A stretch of 64,000 nucleotides of DNA, taken from assembly GCA_036498205.1 (NCBI GenBank), contig DASXIC010000094.1:13903-77902 (forward strand), written 5' to 3'. This DNA comes from AV69 sp036498205. Lineage in GTDB: Bacteria; Verrucomicrobiota; Verrucomicrobiia; Chthoniobacterales; UBA10450. The notes beneath the pieces are model-generated. The model saw only the letters and a list, made by a program, of their open reading frames with translations. It made no database searches and was not told the origin of the DNA. A program made the position numbers and the translations under genes. Positions 52,261 through 60,565 of this stretch are shown piece after piece; within the stretch, counting starts at the first letter, position 1; each line of letters opens with the position of its first letter.

Positions 52261-53100
52261 ATGATGGCTGCCGTTCTCCAGCGGGGCCTGGCTGCGATGG
52301 CAATGCCCCTCGTAATTTGCAGAGTTGTTGTCGCGGCGCCGGTACAGCCCGCGGCCGATTGGCCAGTTACGCTAACCCATGAATCGCGCGGTAATTTTCC
52401 CGATTTGCGACCAGTGCACGCAACTTACGCCTTCAGTTGGAGCGGCATCACGGCGGCAACTGCCGACGCTTATTTCCATCAGGGCGAGGAAAGCACGTTC
52501 GTCTTGGAAGGAAAGGCCCGCACGGTGGGATTGGCGCGAGTATTGTGGAGGTTCGAGGTAAGTTACCGTTCAGTGGTCGACTCACGTACCCTCCACCCGA
52601 TAGAGGTCCATCAACTGGAGAACGTCCGGTCGAAACGGATTGAAACTAATCTGAAATTCTCCAACGAGGGCGTAACGAGTACGCGCACGGAAAGCAATCG
52701 GCCGAAGTCCTCGGTAAACAATTTCCCTCTGCAGGATCTCAACGATCTGCATTCGGCCCTGCTTTATTTGCGCAGCCAGCCATTGCGTGATCGCAGCGTG
52801 TTCCGTGTCGCCGTATACCCAGCGAATTCCGCCTACGTCGCAACCGTCCGCGTAATTGGGCGAGAGCGGATCAGAGTGCGGACCGGCACCTACAACGCGA
52901 TCAAATGCGATCTGCAGTTGGAACGTGTGAATAAAAAAAACCAGCTCGAACCACACCGAAAATTTAAGCGTGCTGTCGCTTGGGTTTCAGATGACAACGA
53001 CCGCCTGCTTCTCCGAATTGAAGGCCAGTTGCTTGTTGGTACGATTGTGGCCGAAATCCAATCGGTCCACCTTGGTCAAATCGAAACCGCCAACTTTTAG
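52261..53100 (+). CDS. DUF3108-domain secreted protein
   Basis: The 279-residue protein starts with a hydrophobic signal (AAVLQRGLAAMAMPLVICRV and following). The body is DUF3108-type: HATYAFSWSGITAATADAYF, RFEVSYRSVVDSRTLHPIEV, and the late RVRTGTYNAIKCDLQLERV and AWVSDDNDRLLLRIEGQLLVG strands. It forms a beta-rich periplasmic domain related to lipoprotein-carrier-like folds. The function is unknown. It begins 6 bases past the skp terminator and overlaps the convergent peptidoglycan-binding gene by 4 bases. Confidence 0.8.
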   Translation: MMAAVLQRGLAAMAMPLVICRVVVAAPVQPAADWPVTLTHESRGNFPDLRPVHATYAFSWSGITAATADAYFHQGEESTFVLEGKARTVGLARVLWRFEVSYRSVVDSRTLHPIEVHQLENVRSKRIETNLKFSNEGVTSTRTESNRPKSSVNNFPLQDLNDLHSALLYLRSQPLRDRSVFRVAVYPANSAYVATVRVIGRERIRVRTGTYNAIKCDLQLERVNKKNQLEPHRKFKRAVAWVSDDNDRLLLRIEGQLLVGTIVAEIQSVHLGQIETANF

Positions 53101-53819
53101 TTGTCTTCGTCGCGGTCTCGATTCTCCGGGATCCACTCGCCTCGAACGGGCGGCAGATCCAACCGACGCGGCAAGGCCCTCCGCGGTGGAAAATCCCGGA
53201 CCGGGAACTGCTGGCCAGGCAGCAATCCGAGTGAGGCCAGCGTGTCCATGTCGAAACGCCCATTTGGAGGAATACCGCTCCGGGACTGATAAGCGCGCAG
53301 GGAAAATTCTAACGCCGGTCCGTATATGCCGTCGATTTCCCCCTTATAGAAACCGCGGCGTCGCAACAAGGTTTGCGCGCCGACGATTACGCGTCGCTGT
53401 AATTCAGGCGGAGCCATTTCATATGGGGTCCTGCTAAAAATGCCACCACTCGAAACGGGGGGTGCCGGTGAATAAACCTGCCCGCTGCGCGGCACGACGG
53501 GAGTGACGGTGTTTGTCCCAGCACCAGGAACGCTCGTTTGCGGCGCGGGTGTTGCACTTTGGGTGATGCTCGGGGCCGAGGTCGAATTCAATGCCCGCAG
53601 GGTCTCTTCGTTTAATTCGCCCGTTACCTGCAAACCACTGCGGATTTGAAAGCGCCGAATCGCGGCCGTGGTGTCTGAATCCTTTTGACCGGTGATTTCG
53701 CCGTAATAGAAGCCCCGTTCCTTAAGAGCTTCCTGAGCTTGTTGTGTGGCAGCGTCGGCGAAACCGGATTGCGCCATCACTACGCTCATCAGCATAACCA
53801 GGCCTAGTTTCGCTTTCAT
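53097..53819 (-). CDS. Secreted protein with two peptidoglycan-binding domains
   Basis: The 240-residue protein has a signal peptide (MKAKLGLVMLMSVVMAQSG, to about 22) and two PG_binding_1 domains: ALKERGFYYGEITGQKDSDT and TLLRRRGFYKGEIDGIYGPA, joined by a Thr/Pro/Ser linker. The domains bind peptidoglycan; no catalytic domain is present. The C-terminus is basic and proline-rich. It follows the amidase gene by 37 bases on the same strand and may recruit that enzyme to the wall. The start at 53819 (or 53831) is chosen from the signal. Confidence 0.83.
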   Translation of the reverse strand: MKAKLGLVMLMSVVMAQSGFADAATQQAQEALKERGFYYGEITGQKDSDTTAAIRRFQIRSGLQVTGELNEETLRALNSTSAPSITQSATPAPQTSVPGAGTNTVTPVVPRSGQVYSPAPPVSSGGIFSRTPYEMAPPELQRRVIVGAQTLLRRRGFYKGEIDGIYGPALEFSLRAYQSRSGIPPNGRFDMDTLASLGLLPGQQFPVRDFPPRRALPRRLDLPPVRGEWIPENRDRDEDN

Positions 53820-53856
53820 TTTTCTACACATTTTGACTCTCTTATTTCCGGCTTAT

Positions 53857-54651
53857 TCAGTCCGCCGATGGCCTCTCCGTCAGCACCGGGGCGCGGTGCT
53901 TTAGCGCGTCCCGATAGGCGAGAACGCCATTGCTGATTCCAATTGCGAGCTGCTCGCGATAACTCGCGTCGCTCAATTTCATCACATCATCCTTGTTCGT
54001 AAGAAAACCCGCTTCTACCAGTACTGCCGGATGCCGCACGTTGGCGAGGACGTAAAACTGCTCAGACTTTGTCCCTCGGTTGGCCGCCTGCGTCCGGCTT
54101 ACGAGCTCCTGTTGAATAAAGCCAGCAAGACTCTGACTTTCAATGTTAGGCTCTTCGCTGGAAATCTTTTGTAAGAACGGCAACCACGTCGCGATTTGCG
54201 GTCCGCGCATCATTTGGTGCGCAGCAAAATAAGTTTCGACACCGCTGGCTAAAGGGCGCGAACCGTCATTGAAGTGGATGCTAACGAAGACTGCTGAACT
54301 AATTCGATTCGCAATGGCCGAGCGATCCGCGAGCGAGACATAGGCGTCGCCGACACGCGTCATTACGGTGGCCACTCCCTGGGCTCCAAGGAGGCGCTCG
54401 ACCCGCTGGGCCACATCCAGGGTCAGGTCTTTTTCGAGAACGTTGCCCGACATGGCACCCGAATCCTGCCCGCCATGTCCGGGGTCCAGAATCACGACAG
54501 AGACCGGCTGAGGCCTCTTCGAACGCGTGATTATCCGCGGCAGGAATGGCTGGGAATTGAGCACCAATACAATAAACGAAGCGCTTATCAGGGCGAGGCC
54601 GAGCCACGCGATCACTTCCGCTGCGTTCTTCGACAGGCGGATGCGCCCCAT
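53857..54651 (-). CDS. N-acetylmuramoyl-L-alanine amidase (Amidase_3)
   Basis: This is a 264-residue zinc amidase that cleaves the glycan-peptide bond in peptidoglycan. An N-terminal membrane helix (AWLGLALISASFIVLVL, about 14-30) precedes the catalytic domain. Ligands are His in VILDPGHGGQDSGA, Glu in NVLEKDLTLDVA, and His in VSIHFND; catalytic Glu is in VLVEAGFLTN. It resembles AmiC-type periplasmic enzymes. The gap after prcA is only 3 bases, so it is probably co-transcribed with the proteasome genes. Confidence 0.92.
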   Translation of the reverse strand: MGRIRLSKNAAEVIAWLGLALISASFIVLVLNSQPFLPRIITRSKRPQPVSVVILDPGHGGQDSGAMSGNVLEKDLTLDVAQRVERLLGAQGVATVMTRVGDAYVSLADRSAIANRISSAVFVSIHFNDGSRPLASGVETYFAAHQMMRGPQIATWLPFLQKISSEEPNIESQSLAGFIQQELVSRTQAANRGTKSEQFYVLANVRHPAVLVEAGFLTNKDDVMKLSDASYREQLAIGISNGVLAYRDALKHRAPVLTERPSAD

Positions 54652-54654
54652 CGC

Positions 54655-55413
54655 TTAGGCTGTGGTTAGATTTGGCAGTTCCGCTTCCTTGAGTGGACGA
54701 TAGCGCACCGTCGCCGCGGTCTTGCGATCGAGGACGGCGGCTTCGATGACGCCCTCGCCCAGGCGCTCCACCCTCAGCGCACAAATTTGTTCACGCGAAG
54801 GGGTCTCGCTGGTTTCGGCGCCGCTCTGGCCAAGCGTCCAGGCGTCAAGGGCCAGTTGCAGCGCCATTGACAGTTCCTGACCCTCACGATGTTCGTTACG
54901 CAGAAATTCTTCCATCTGCTCGGCTGCGCCCTTCGCGCCCGATAAAACGGCGAACCCCGAATTCTTGTTCTTCGCCTGATTGACAATTATGGCGCCGTCG
55001 TATTCCACCCGCAGGAAAAGATCGTCTGCCGGGGTTGAACCGATTTCAACGAAGAGTAATCGGGCCAGAAACGGCGCGCCGTAGATTTGCTCGAAAGCGT
55101 TTTTCATGACCGGGCTAAGCGAGTAGTAAGCGAGCCGCCGCAGCGAAACGTCCGCAGCCGAACGAGTGAATCCTTCGGTGCTCGCAAGTTCGATTGCTGC
55201 CATTCGCAAACGTTCGATGTCGCCCGGATGACCAATCGCTCCCAGGGCAATCCGGTCGTAGATTTCGAAGAGCTTTTGTCGACCAACCGTGAACAAGAGA
55301 ATGCCCTCGGCGTACCGGAGCGCGATAATGGGACTGCCCGATGCAAGCTGTGTCTCGATATACTCGCGGCGATTGGCAATCGCCTCGACCCAGCGATACG
55401 GCTCCTCGATCAT
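54655..55413 (-). CDS. prcA: 20S proteasome alpha subunit
   Basis: The 252-residue protein pairs with the following beta subunit in a bacterial 20S proteasome. It begins EPYRWVEAIANRREYIE and contains SPIIALRYAEGILLFTVGRQKLFEIYDRIALG, with the alpha-type gate helix before strand S1, then the characteristic central AFEQIYGAPFLARLLFVEIG strands. No Thr nucleophile is expected for alpha subunits. It overlaps prcB by 4 bases (ATGA). It forms the outer rings that bind an ATPase ring such as Mpa/ARC, not encoded in this window. Confidence 0.92.
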   Translation of the reverse strand: MIEEPYRWVEAIANRREYIETQLASGSPIIALRYAEGILLFTVGRQKLFEIYDRIALGAIGHPGDIERLRMAAIELASTEGFTRSAADVSLRRLAYYSLSPVMKNAFEQIYGAPFLARLLFVEIGSTPADDLFLRVEYDGAIIVNQAKNKNSGFAVLSGAKGAAEQMEEFLRNEHREGQELSMALQLALDAWTLGQSGAETSETPSREQICALRVERLGEGVIEAAVLDRKTAATVRYRPLKEAELPNLTTA

Positions 55414-56222
55414 GCTACCCGTTCGTGGAAAAGCCCGGCGATCTTTTCCTCCGACAACGTACTGATGCCATCGGCAGAAACGATTTTCATCACCGGAAAG
55501 ATCTTAGCGTGCCGGTCTATGCCGCCGGTGGCCGTATCTGTTTCGGAGGCCGTATCGAGTGCTCGCAGAGCGACAATGACAGCCTCGTCTACCGTGAGTT
55601 TTTGCAGCGGTTTTTCGCCCCAGGTATTTTCATAATATAAAATTCCCCGCACAGCCGGCGACCCCGAGCCGGTGGCGGCAAAGTCGGTCGCTTCGAACTG
55701 CGCGCCCATCGCATCATAAAAGTAGAGGCGCGCGGAGGGCGAAGCGTTCGCATCGAAGGTGGCAAAAATCGGAACGACCACGCCGATGCCTTGGAGCGCG
55801 AAACCAAAATTGTCGCGCAGGAGTTTTGAAAGCGCGCGTACTTTCCCGTCGACGCTCATTTCTTGCAATTGGGTGCGTCGGAAAAATTGGAACGAATGTT
55901 CGAGCACGCGGGCCATTTCCCAGGCAGTAGCGGGAACGCCGGCGATGGCCATGATCGAGTGGCGATCGATCTCCAGAACCTTGTCAGCGCGGTCGTAAAC
56001 AACCGTATTCCCAGAGGTGGCGCGCCGATCACCGGCAACGAGCACTCCATCGGCGAATTTGAATGCCAGAATGGTCGTGGACTGGGTGGGAATCAAATTT
56101 CCTAGCCCATTTGGCGCGTCGATCTGCGAAACCGGCGCGATCAGGCCCTGGCGCCGCAGCAATTCAGGAAAATCTTCCGCGCCGCCCGCTGGCCATTGGA
56201 GCGGCTGCATGCGCGCATCCAT
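55410..56222 (-). CDS. prcB: 20S proteasome beta subunit (catalytic)
   Basis: The 270-residue precursor has a 48-residue propeptide and mature start TTILAFKFADG. Counting from Thr1, Asp17 (AGDRRAT), Arg19 and Lys33 (DRADKVLEI) are all conserved, so the catalytic Ntn-hydrolase site is complete. SGSPAVRG and the C-terminal helix are typical. It hydrolyses proteins after unfolding. The start ATG shares bases with the preceding stop (TAATG) of the ubiquitin-like gene, a strong sign of co-translation. Met5 is an alternative start. Confidence 0.95.
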   Translation of the reverse strand: MDARMQPLQWPAGGAEDFPELLRRQGLIAPVSQIDAPNGLGNLIPTQSTTILAFKFADGVLVAGDRRATSGNTVVYDRADKVLEIDRHSIMAIAGVPATAWEMARVLEHSFQFFRRTQLQEMSVDGKVRALSKLLRDNFGFALQGIGVVVPIFATFDANASPSARLYFYDAMGAQFEATDFAATGSGSPAVRGILYYENTWGEKPLQKLTVDEAVIVALRALDTASETDTATGGIDRHAKIFPVMKIVSADGISTLSEEKIAGLFHERVA

Positions 56223-56398
56223 TATTGACCGGTGCGTTGCCGGTAGCGCTTCGACTGGTTCGGATCGACCTTGCGCATCTTCTTGAGCAGGTCCTTGGTG
56301 TCGGGGCGCGAAATATCGGGGGAACGGGGTCCATCGCCGTCGCCCTGTTTAGGGCCCCAGGGCATGGGTTCCACGGGTTTCTGGATGCGCTCTGGCAT
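56222..56398 (-). CDS. UBact/Pup-type ubiquitin-like protein modifier
   Basis: The 58-residue protein is disordered-looking and charged. It begins MPERIQKPVEPMPWGPKQGD, continues with DGPRSPDISRPDTKDLLKKM, and ends VDPNQSKRYRQRTGQ. This matches the UBact family, a Pup-like modifier found with bacterial proteasomes in Gram-negative phyla. A short helix (about 34-43) and a C-terminal Gly-Gln are the recognisable parts. The terminal Gln would need deamidation before conjugation, as with mycobacterial Pup. It heads the operon, overlapping prcB by one base. No near Shine-Dalgarno is seen. Confidence 0.93.
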   Translation of the reverse strand: MPERIQKPVEPMPWGPKQGDGDGPRSPDISRPDTKDLLKKMRKVDPNQSKRYRQRTGQ

Positions 56399-56503
56399 AA
56401 AAAAATTTACGGGAAAAACCTCTTTTCCGCAACCGGCGCACTTTGTCTTTGGCGAAATCGGCCGCGCTTGCCTCTCCTCCTGGCCAATGCGAAAATTCCG
56501 GCC

Positions 56504-56971
56504 ATGAAACCAATGGCGGTGGCGACAGCTTTGCTGCTCTCAATTGGCGTTGCCAGAGGGCAAACGCCGGAAAATTCACCCGCGCCACAAATTGAAGCAC
56601 TCACAAAAAAAGTCGACGAGATCAACAGCAAGATTGATGCGCTCTCACAACAGCTTTTGAAGCTCGAGCAGCAAATTTCCCGCCCTGGCGTTGTGATCGG
56701 CGAGGCGGCACCGGCCAGTTCCATTTCCTCGTCCAGCGTGGCCAGCACGGCCGCATCTCAGAGCAACGGCAACTCACATGTAGTGGCGAAAGGAGAAACG
56801 CTGACTGCCATTGCCAAACAGCACAAAGTCAGCGTCGAAGACCTGCAAAAATTCAATCACATCGAGGATGGTCGAAAATTGCAGGCCGGCCAGACCATCA
56901 TGATTCCGTCTGCATCCGCCACCCCGGCCGCCAGCGCCTCTCCCTCGCCTTCGCCCTCCGCGCCGGAGTGA
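56504..56971 (+). CDS. Secreted coiled-coil protein with LysM domain
   Basis: The 155-residue protein has a signal peptide (MKPMAVATALLLSIGVARGQ). A coiled-coil (IEALTKKVDEINSKIDALSQQ, about 29-55) and a low-complexity Ser/Ala/Val linker follow, then one LysM domain (about 93-136: VVAKGETLTAIAKQHKVSVE, ending QTIMIPS) and an Ala/Ser/Pro tail. LysM binds peptidoglycan, so it may be a wall-associated scaffold. It is divergent from the ubiquitin-like gene, 105 bases from its start. The longer upstream frame overlaps prcB and is not coding. Confidence 0.85.
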   Translation: MKPMAVATALLLSIGVARGQTPENSPAPQIEALTKKVDEINSKIDALSQQLLKLEQQISRPGVVIGEAAPASSISSSSVASTAASQSNGNSHVVAKGETLTAIAKQHKVSVEDLQKFNHIEDGRKLQAGQTIMIPSASATPAASASPSPSPSAPE

Positions 56972-56991
56972 GCGGAAAAGCGGGGCGCCGG

Positions 56992-58740
56992 TTAAACGCC
57001 TGCTGAAATCTCAGCCTCGCCCGGAACCTCGAGCAGACTTTGTTCGCACAATCGCGCGTACTTTCCGTCCAGGGCGAGCAGTTCTTCGTGGGTGCCGCGT
57101 TCGATGACGCGCCCGTGATCGAGCACCAGAATCTGATCGGCATGAACGATTGTGGATAAACGATGCGCAATTACGATCGAGGTCCGCTGAAACATCAAAT
57201 GTTCGAGCGCTTCCTGGATCAGTCGTTCCGTGGCAGTGTCTACGCTGGCAGTCGCTTCGTCCAGAATCAGGATAGGTGGATCCTTGAGCAATGCCCGCGC
57301 AATCGAAAGTCGTTGTTTTTCCCCGACACTTAATTTTACGCCGCGCTCTCCCACCACACTGCTCAAACCCCGTGGCAGCCTATCGATAAAAGGCCGGGCA
57401 TTTGCCGCCTCCGCTGCCTCGAGCAGCTCCGCGTCGCTCGCGCCCGGTTTGCCGATAAGCAGGTTTTCCCGAATCGTCCCGTTAAAAAGGAAATTTTCTT
57501 GCGTCACCATGCCGATCTGCTCGCGCAACGCGCGAACGTTGACGTCGCGAATCGATTTTCCATCAACCAGGATTTCGCCGCGATCGAACTCGTAAAAACG
57601 GGACAGCAAATTGATCAGCGTCGATTTGCCTGCGCCCGTCTTGCCTACCAGAGCGATTGTTTCACCAGGACGCGCATGAAATGACACATTGCTCAGCGCC
57701 GGCAACTCCGCCGAATAACTGAAGCTCACGTCCCGGAATTGAATGTCGCCGCGAACGGCCGATGAGAATGGCCTGCCGCGTTGGGACTCCGCCGGTTCGT
57801 CAAGAATTTCAAACACCCGCTCGCCCGCCGCGCGACCCGCTTGGATTAGTTGATTTAGCTGATGCAGTTTCCCAATCGGTTCATAAAGAAATCCGGTCAG
57901 CATCAGAAAGGCGACGAGATCCCCGAGCTGCATGGCATCGCTTAGCACCGCCTGCGCTCCCACTGCCACCACCAGCACGATTCCGAGCGAGCCCAACAGA
58001 TACATCGAAGGGTGGTAAAGCGCCCAGACCCGCATCACGACCAGCGTGCTCCGGCGCAGTTCGTCGCTTACTTCATTAAAACGGGCGTGTTCTTCGCGCT
58101 CCCGCACAAAGCTTTTGATCTGTCGGATGCCGGCGAGATTATCGTGCAGCAGCGAGTTCATCGTCGATGATGCCTGGCGCTGTAGTCGATAACGGCGATG
58201 CGCAGTCAGCGTGTACCAAAGCGCGCCTCCCGCCAGAAACGGTACCGGCGCGAGCGCGAGAAGGGCTAATTTCGCGCTCACATAAAACATTACTCCAAGT
58301 ACGATCAGCACCTGCAGCGTCGCTACTGCCCCTTGCTCCACGCCATCGATCAATACCCGCTCGACTGAGCTCACGTCTTCGAGGATTCGAGTCATCAGGT
58401 CCCCCGTCGCCCGATTATCAAACCAGCGCAGAGGGAGAAATTGAATGTGGGAGTAAAGATCGCTCCGGAAATCAAAAATCACTTTTTGTTCGAAAGTGTT
58501 GTTAAGAAAGAGGCGCAAGCCATCCATCCCGTATTGGAGAACAAATGCGACAGCCGCAAATAACACGAGTGGCATCAACCGCTCTGGATGATGGCCGCGG
58601 ACTACTTCATCAATAATACGCTTGGTAACGGCCGGAAAGACGATGACCATCAGGGTGCCGAGGATTGCGGAACCCAGAGTCGCCAATCCCAGCCAGGGAT
58701 AACGCTTTAAGTAAACGAACACACGCCAGATGGTTTTCAT
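56992..58740 (-). CDS. ABC transporter fusion protein (MsbA-like)
   Basis: This encodes 582 residues: six membrane helices (first about 20-40; further ones to about 300) and then an ATPase domain with GKTGAGKST (Walker A, about 365-373), the Q loop, the signature LSVGEKQRL (a variant of LSGGQ) and LILDEATASVD (Walker B). The type fits lipid-flippase or drug exporters of the MsbA group. The substrate is not known. It stands alone, 119 bases downstream of the dehydrogenase gene. It could serve lipid A transport, given the LpxL gene in this window. Confidence 0.9.
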   Translation of the reverse strand: MKTIWRVFVYLKRYPWLGLATLGSAILGTLMVIVFPAVTKRIIDEVVRGHHPERLMPLVLFAAVAFVLQYGMDGLRLFLNNTFEQKVIFDFRSDLYSHIQFLPLRWFDNRATGDLMTRILEDVSSVERVLIDGVEQGAVATLQVLIVLGVMFYVSAKLALLALAPVPFLAGGALWYTLTAHRRYRLQRQASSTMNSLLHDNLAGIRQIKSFVREREEHARFNEVSDELRRSTLVVMRVWALYHPSMYLLGSLGIVLVVAVGAQAVLSDAMQLGDLVAFLMLTGFLYEPIGKLHQLNQLIQAGRAAGERVFEILDEPAESQRGRPFSSAVRGDIQFRDVSFSYSAELPALSNVSFHARPGETIALVGKTGAGKSTLINLLSRFYEFDRGEILVDGKSIRDVNVRALREQIGMVTQENFLFNGTIRENLLIGKPGASDAELLEAAEAANARPFIDRLPRGLSSVVGERGVKLSVGEKQRLSIARALLKDPPILILDEATASVDTATERLIQEALEHLMFQRTSIVIAHRLSTIVHADQILVLDHGRVIERGTHEELLALDGKYARLCEQSLLEVPGEAEISAGV

Positions 58741-58859
58741 CGCTTGTTATCTCGCGGCAGAGGCATCCTGTTTGTGATGTATACAATTCCACAGCCTCGA
58801 GCGCTCTGCCACTTCAGCGCGGAGTCCAAACGGGCGGACTGGATCTCACCGGCGGCCAA

Positions 58860-59756
58860 TCACACGTGATCGCCGTGATGTTTGTGCCGGTTTTTGAAGG
58901 TTAACTCCGCGATTCCAGATTTATCAAGCTCTCCCAGGCCTTCCGTGACCATTGCGTCGTATTGCTGCTTCGTCGCTTTTGCCAACGGCAGATCGAGACC
59001 GAGCTCGCGGCCCAGTTCAAGGGCAATGCCGCTGTCTTTGGCCGCATGCGCCGCGGAAAAAAAGACACCGTGTTCGCGATTTTGCATGTCTTCGCCGTCG
59101 GTTTGCAAAACGCGTGAGGCGGCGCCGGTCTCGGAAAAAACCTCCCGCAACATAGGGAGGTTGAGACCAAGCGCATCGCCCAGCCCGAGCCCTTCGGCCA
59201 GCCCGGCGGTATTGATGTTCATGACCATGTTGACAAGCGCTTTCACTTTCGCGGCCTCGCCCGCTTTGCCGATATAGCGGACGGTCTTTCCCAGTTTCTG
59301 CAATAGCGGCTCGGCCTGGCGAAAAACCTTTTCGTTACCAGCGCACATCAAATAAAGCGTACCTTCACGCGCCTGAGTGATGCTCGATGCCATGCACGCT
59401 TCAAGCGCGCTCGCTCCCGCTTTTGTAGCGAGACGTTCAACCTCAATGTGCACCCGCGGAGTAAGCGTCGCGCAATTGATGAACAACTTGCCGGATGCGC
59501 TGACTAGCAAACTATCGCCTGATTCGGCGAAAATTTGTCGCATCGCCGCGTCATCGCTCACCACCGTTATGATTACGTCTGATTCAGCTGTCACTTCCGA
59601 CAAATTCTGGCAGGCGGCGCAGCTCAACTCAGAAGCCAGCGCGGTGGCGGCCGCGCGATTTCGATCGTAGATGGCCGTGACGCGGAAACCGGATTCCACC
59701 AGATGGCGGGCCATGTTCGCGCCCATTCGTCCGACCCCGACAAATCCGACGTTCAT
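58860..59756 (-). CDS. 3-hydroxyisobutyrate dehydrogenase-family NAD(P)-dependent oxidoreductase
   Basis: The 298-residue protein has the dinucleotide motif VGFVGVGRMGANMARHL at its N-terminus, the catalytic-Lys strand GKAGEAAKVKALVNMVMNIN (about 170-190), and CMASSITQAREGTLYLMCAG, which corresponds to the substrate-binding region. It belongs to the beta-hydroxyacid dehydrogenase family. The substrate could be 3-hydroxyisobutyrate, a tartronate-type acid, or another small hydroxyacid. The start at 59756 overlaps the stop of the MBL gene by 4 bases (ATGA). Confidence 0.87.
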   Translation of the reverse strand: MNVGFVGVGRMGANMARHLVESGFRVTAIYDRNRAAATALASELSCAACQNLSEVTAESDVIITVVSDDAAMRQIFAESGDSLLVSASGKLFINCATLTPRVHIEVERLATKAGASALEACMASSITQAREGTLYLMCAGNEKVFRQAEPLLQKLGKTVRYIGKAGEAAKVKALVNMVMNINTAGLAEGLGLGDALGLNLPMLREVFSETGAASRVLQTDGEDMQNREHGVFFSAAHAAKDSGIALELGRELGLDLPLAKATKQQYDAMVTEGLGELDKSGIAELTFKNRHKHHGDHV

Positions 59757-60565
59757 TGGCCGGCAAAGAATGGGTTGTGTTCTTTTTCTTCTGCCACCGT
59801 CGTGAGAGGGCCGTGTCCGGGACAAATGATGGTGTCGTCGGGCAAAGTGAGAATCTTTTCCAGATTGTTTTTGACTGCGTCTTTGTAAGAAACATTTCCG
59901 CCCCCCATTGATCCGGCAAAAATCGAGTCACCAACAATGGCAAGCGGGTGTTTGAGTCCAGTGACAAAGTAAGTCATTCCTCCCCGCGAGTGTCCCCAGG
60001 TCAGCAGCGATTTAATCTTCAACTGTCCAATTTTAAATTCCTCACCTTCGCCGATTGCCTTTGCACCAGGGGCCGATTCGCGTCCTGAAATAAAAACGGG
60101 TGCACCGGTGACCTTAACCAGTCGCGCGAGATCCGCGATATGGTCCGCGTGAGCGTGAGTCAGCAAAATCAGCTTCACCGTTAATTTTTCCTTCGCAATC
60201 CGGTCGACCATGGGCTTGCAATCTGCCCCGCTGTCGAATGCAACGGCTTCCCGCGAGCCTGGATCCCAAACCAGGTAGGCATTTACACGTATGTCGTGGA
60301 AGGGAGTGTTGAAGACAGCCAAACCGTCGATCTCCCCGACCGACGGCCGATATTCGTTTTGCGCCAGGTCCCGCAAGGCGCGCGCGCCCAGGCCCAGTAC
60401 CGGCGCAACACGAAAAAGGGCCAGCTCGTCAAAATGTCCGCCACGCAATTTGCGGATTGCGCTCGCGTCGATGCGGGCTTTTTCCGCCAGCTCGCCGTCG
60501 GAAATCTCCAGTCCGCGCTGCGCCTTACCGATGACATCGGCGAAATTGTCTTCCAATGGAATCAT
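59753..60565 (-). CDS. Metallo-beta-lactamase-fold hydrolase with N-terminal HTH-like segment
   Basis: This encodes 270 residues. The first 70 look like an XRE-type helix-turn-helix (FADVIGKAQRGLEISDGELA, then IRKLRGGHFDELALFRVAPV). The rest is an MBL domain with THAHADH (zinc HxHxDH), WGHSRGGMTY, VGDSIFAGS and CPGHGPLTTV. The MBL part resembles glyoxalase II-like or similar hydrolases. The joining of an HTH-like segment to an MBL domain is unusual. It lies between lipB and the dehydrogenase with 4-base overlaps on both sides, so the five genes are probably one operon. Confidence 0.8.
   Translation of the reverse strand: MIPLEDNFADVIGKAQRGLEISDGELAEKARIDASAIRKLRGGHFDELALFRVAPVLGLGARALRDLAQNEYRPSVGEIDGLAVFNTPFHDIRVNAYLVWDPGSREAVAFDSGADCKPMVDRIAKEKLTVKLILLTHAHADHIADLARLVKVTGAPVFISGRESAPGAKAIGEGEEFKIGQLKIKSLLTWGHSRGGMTYFVTGLKHPLAIVGDSIFAGSMGGGNVSYKDAVKNNLEKILTLPDDTIICPGHGPLTTVAEEKEHNPFFAGQ

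Noticed and set aside
56063..56503. N-terminal extension of the LysM protein across prcB and the modifier gene
   Set aside because: The extension lacks a signal and is antisense to two real genes; the ATG at 56504 begins a proper signal peptide.
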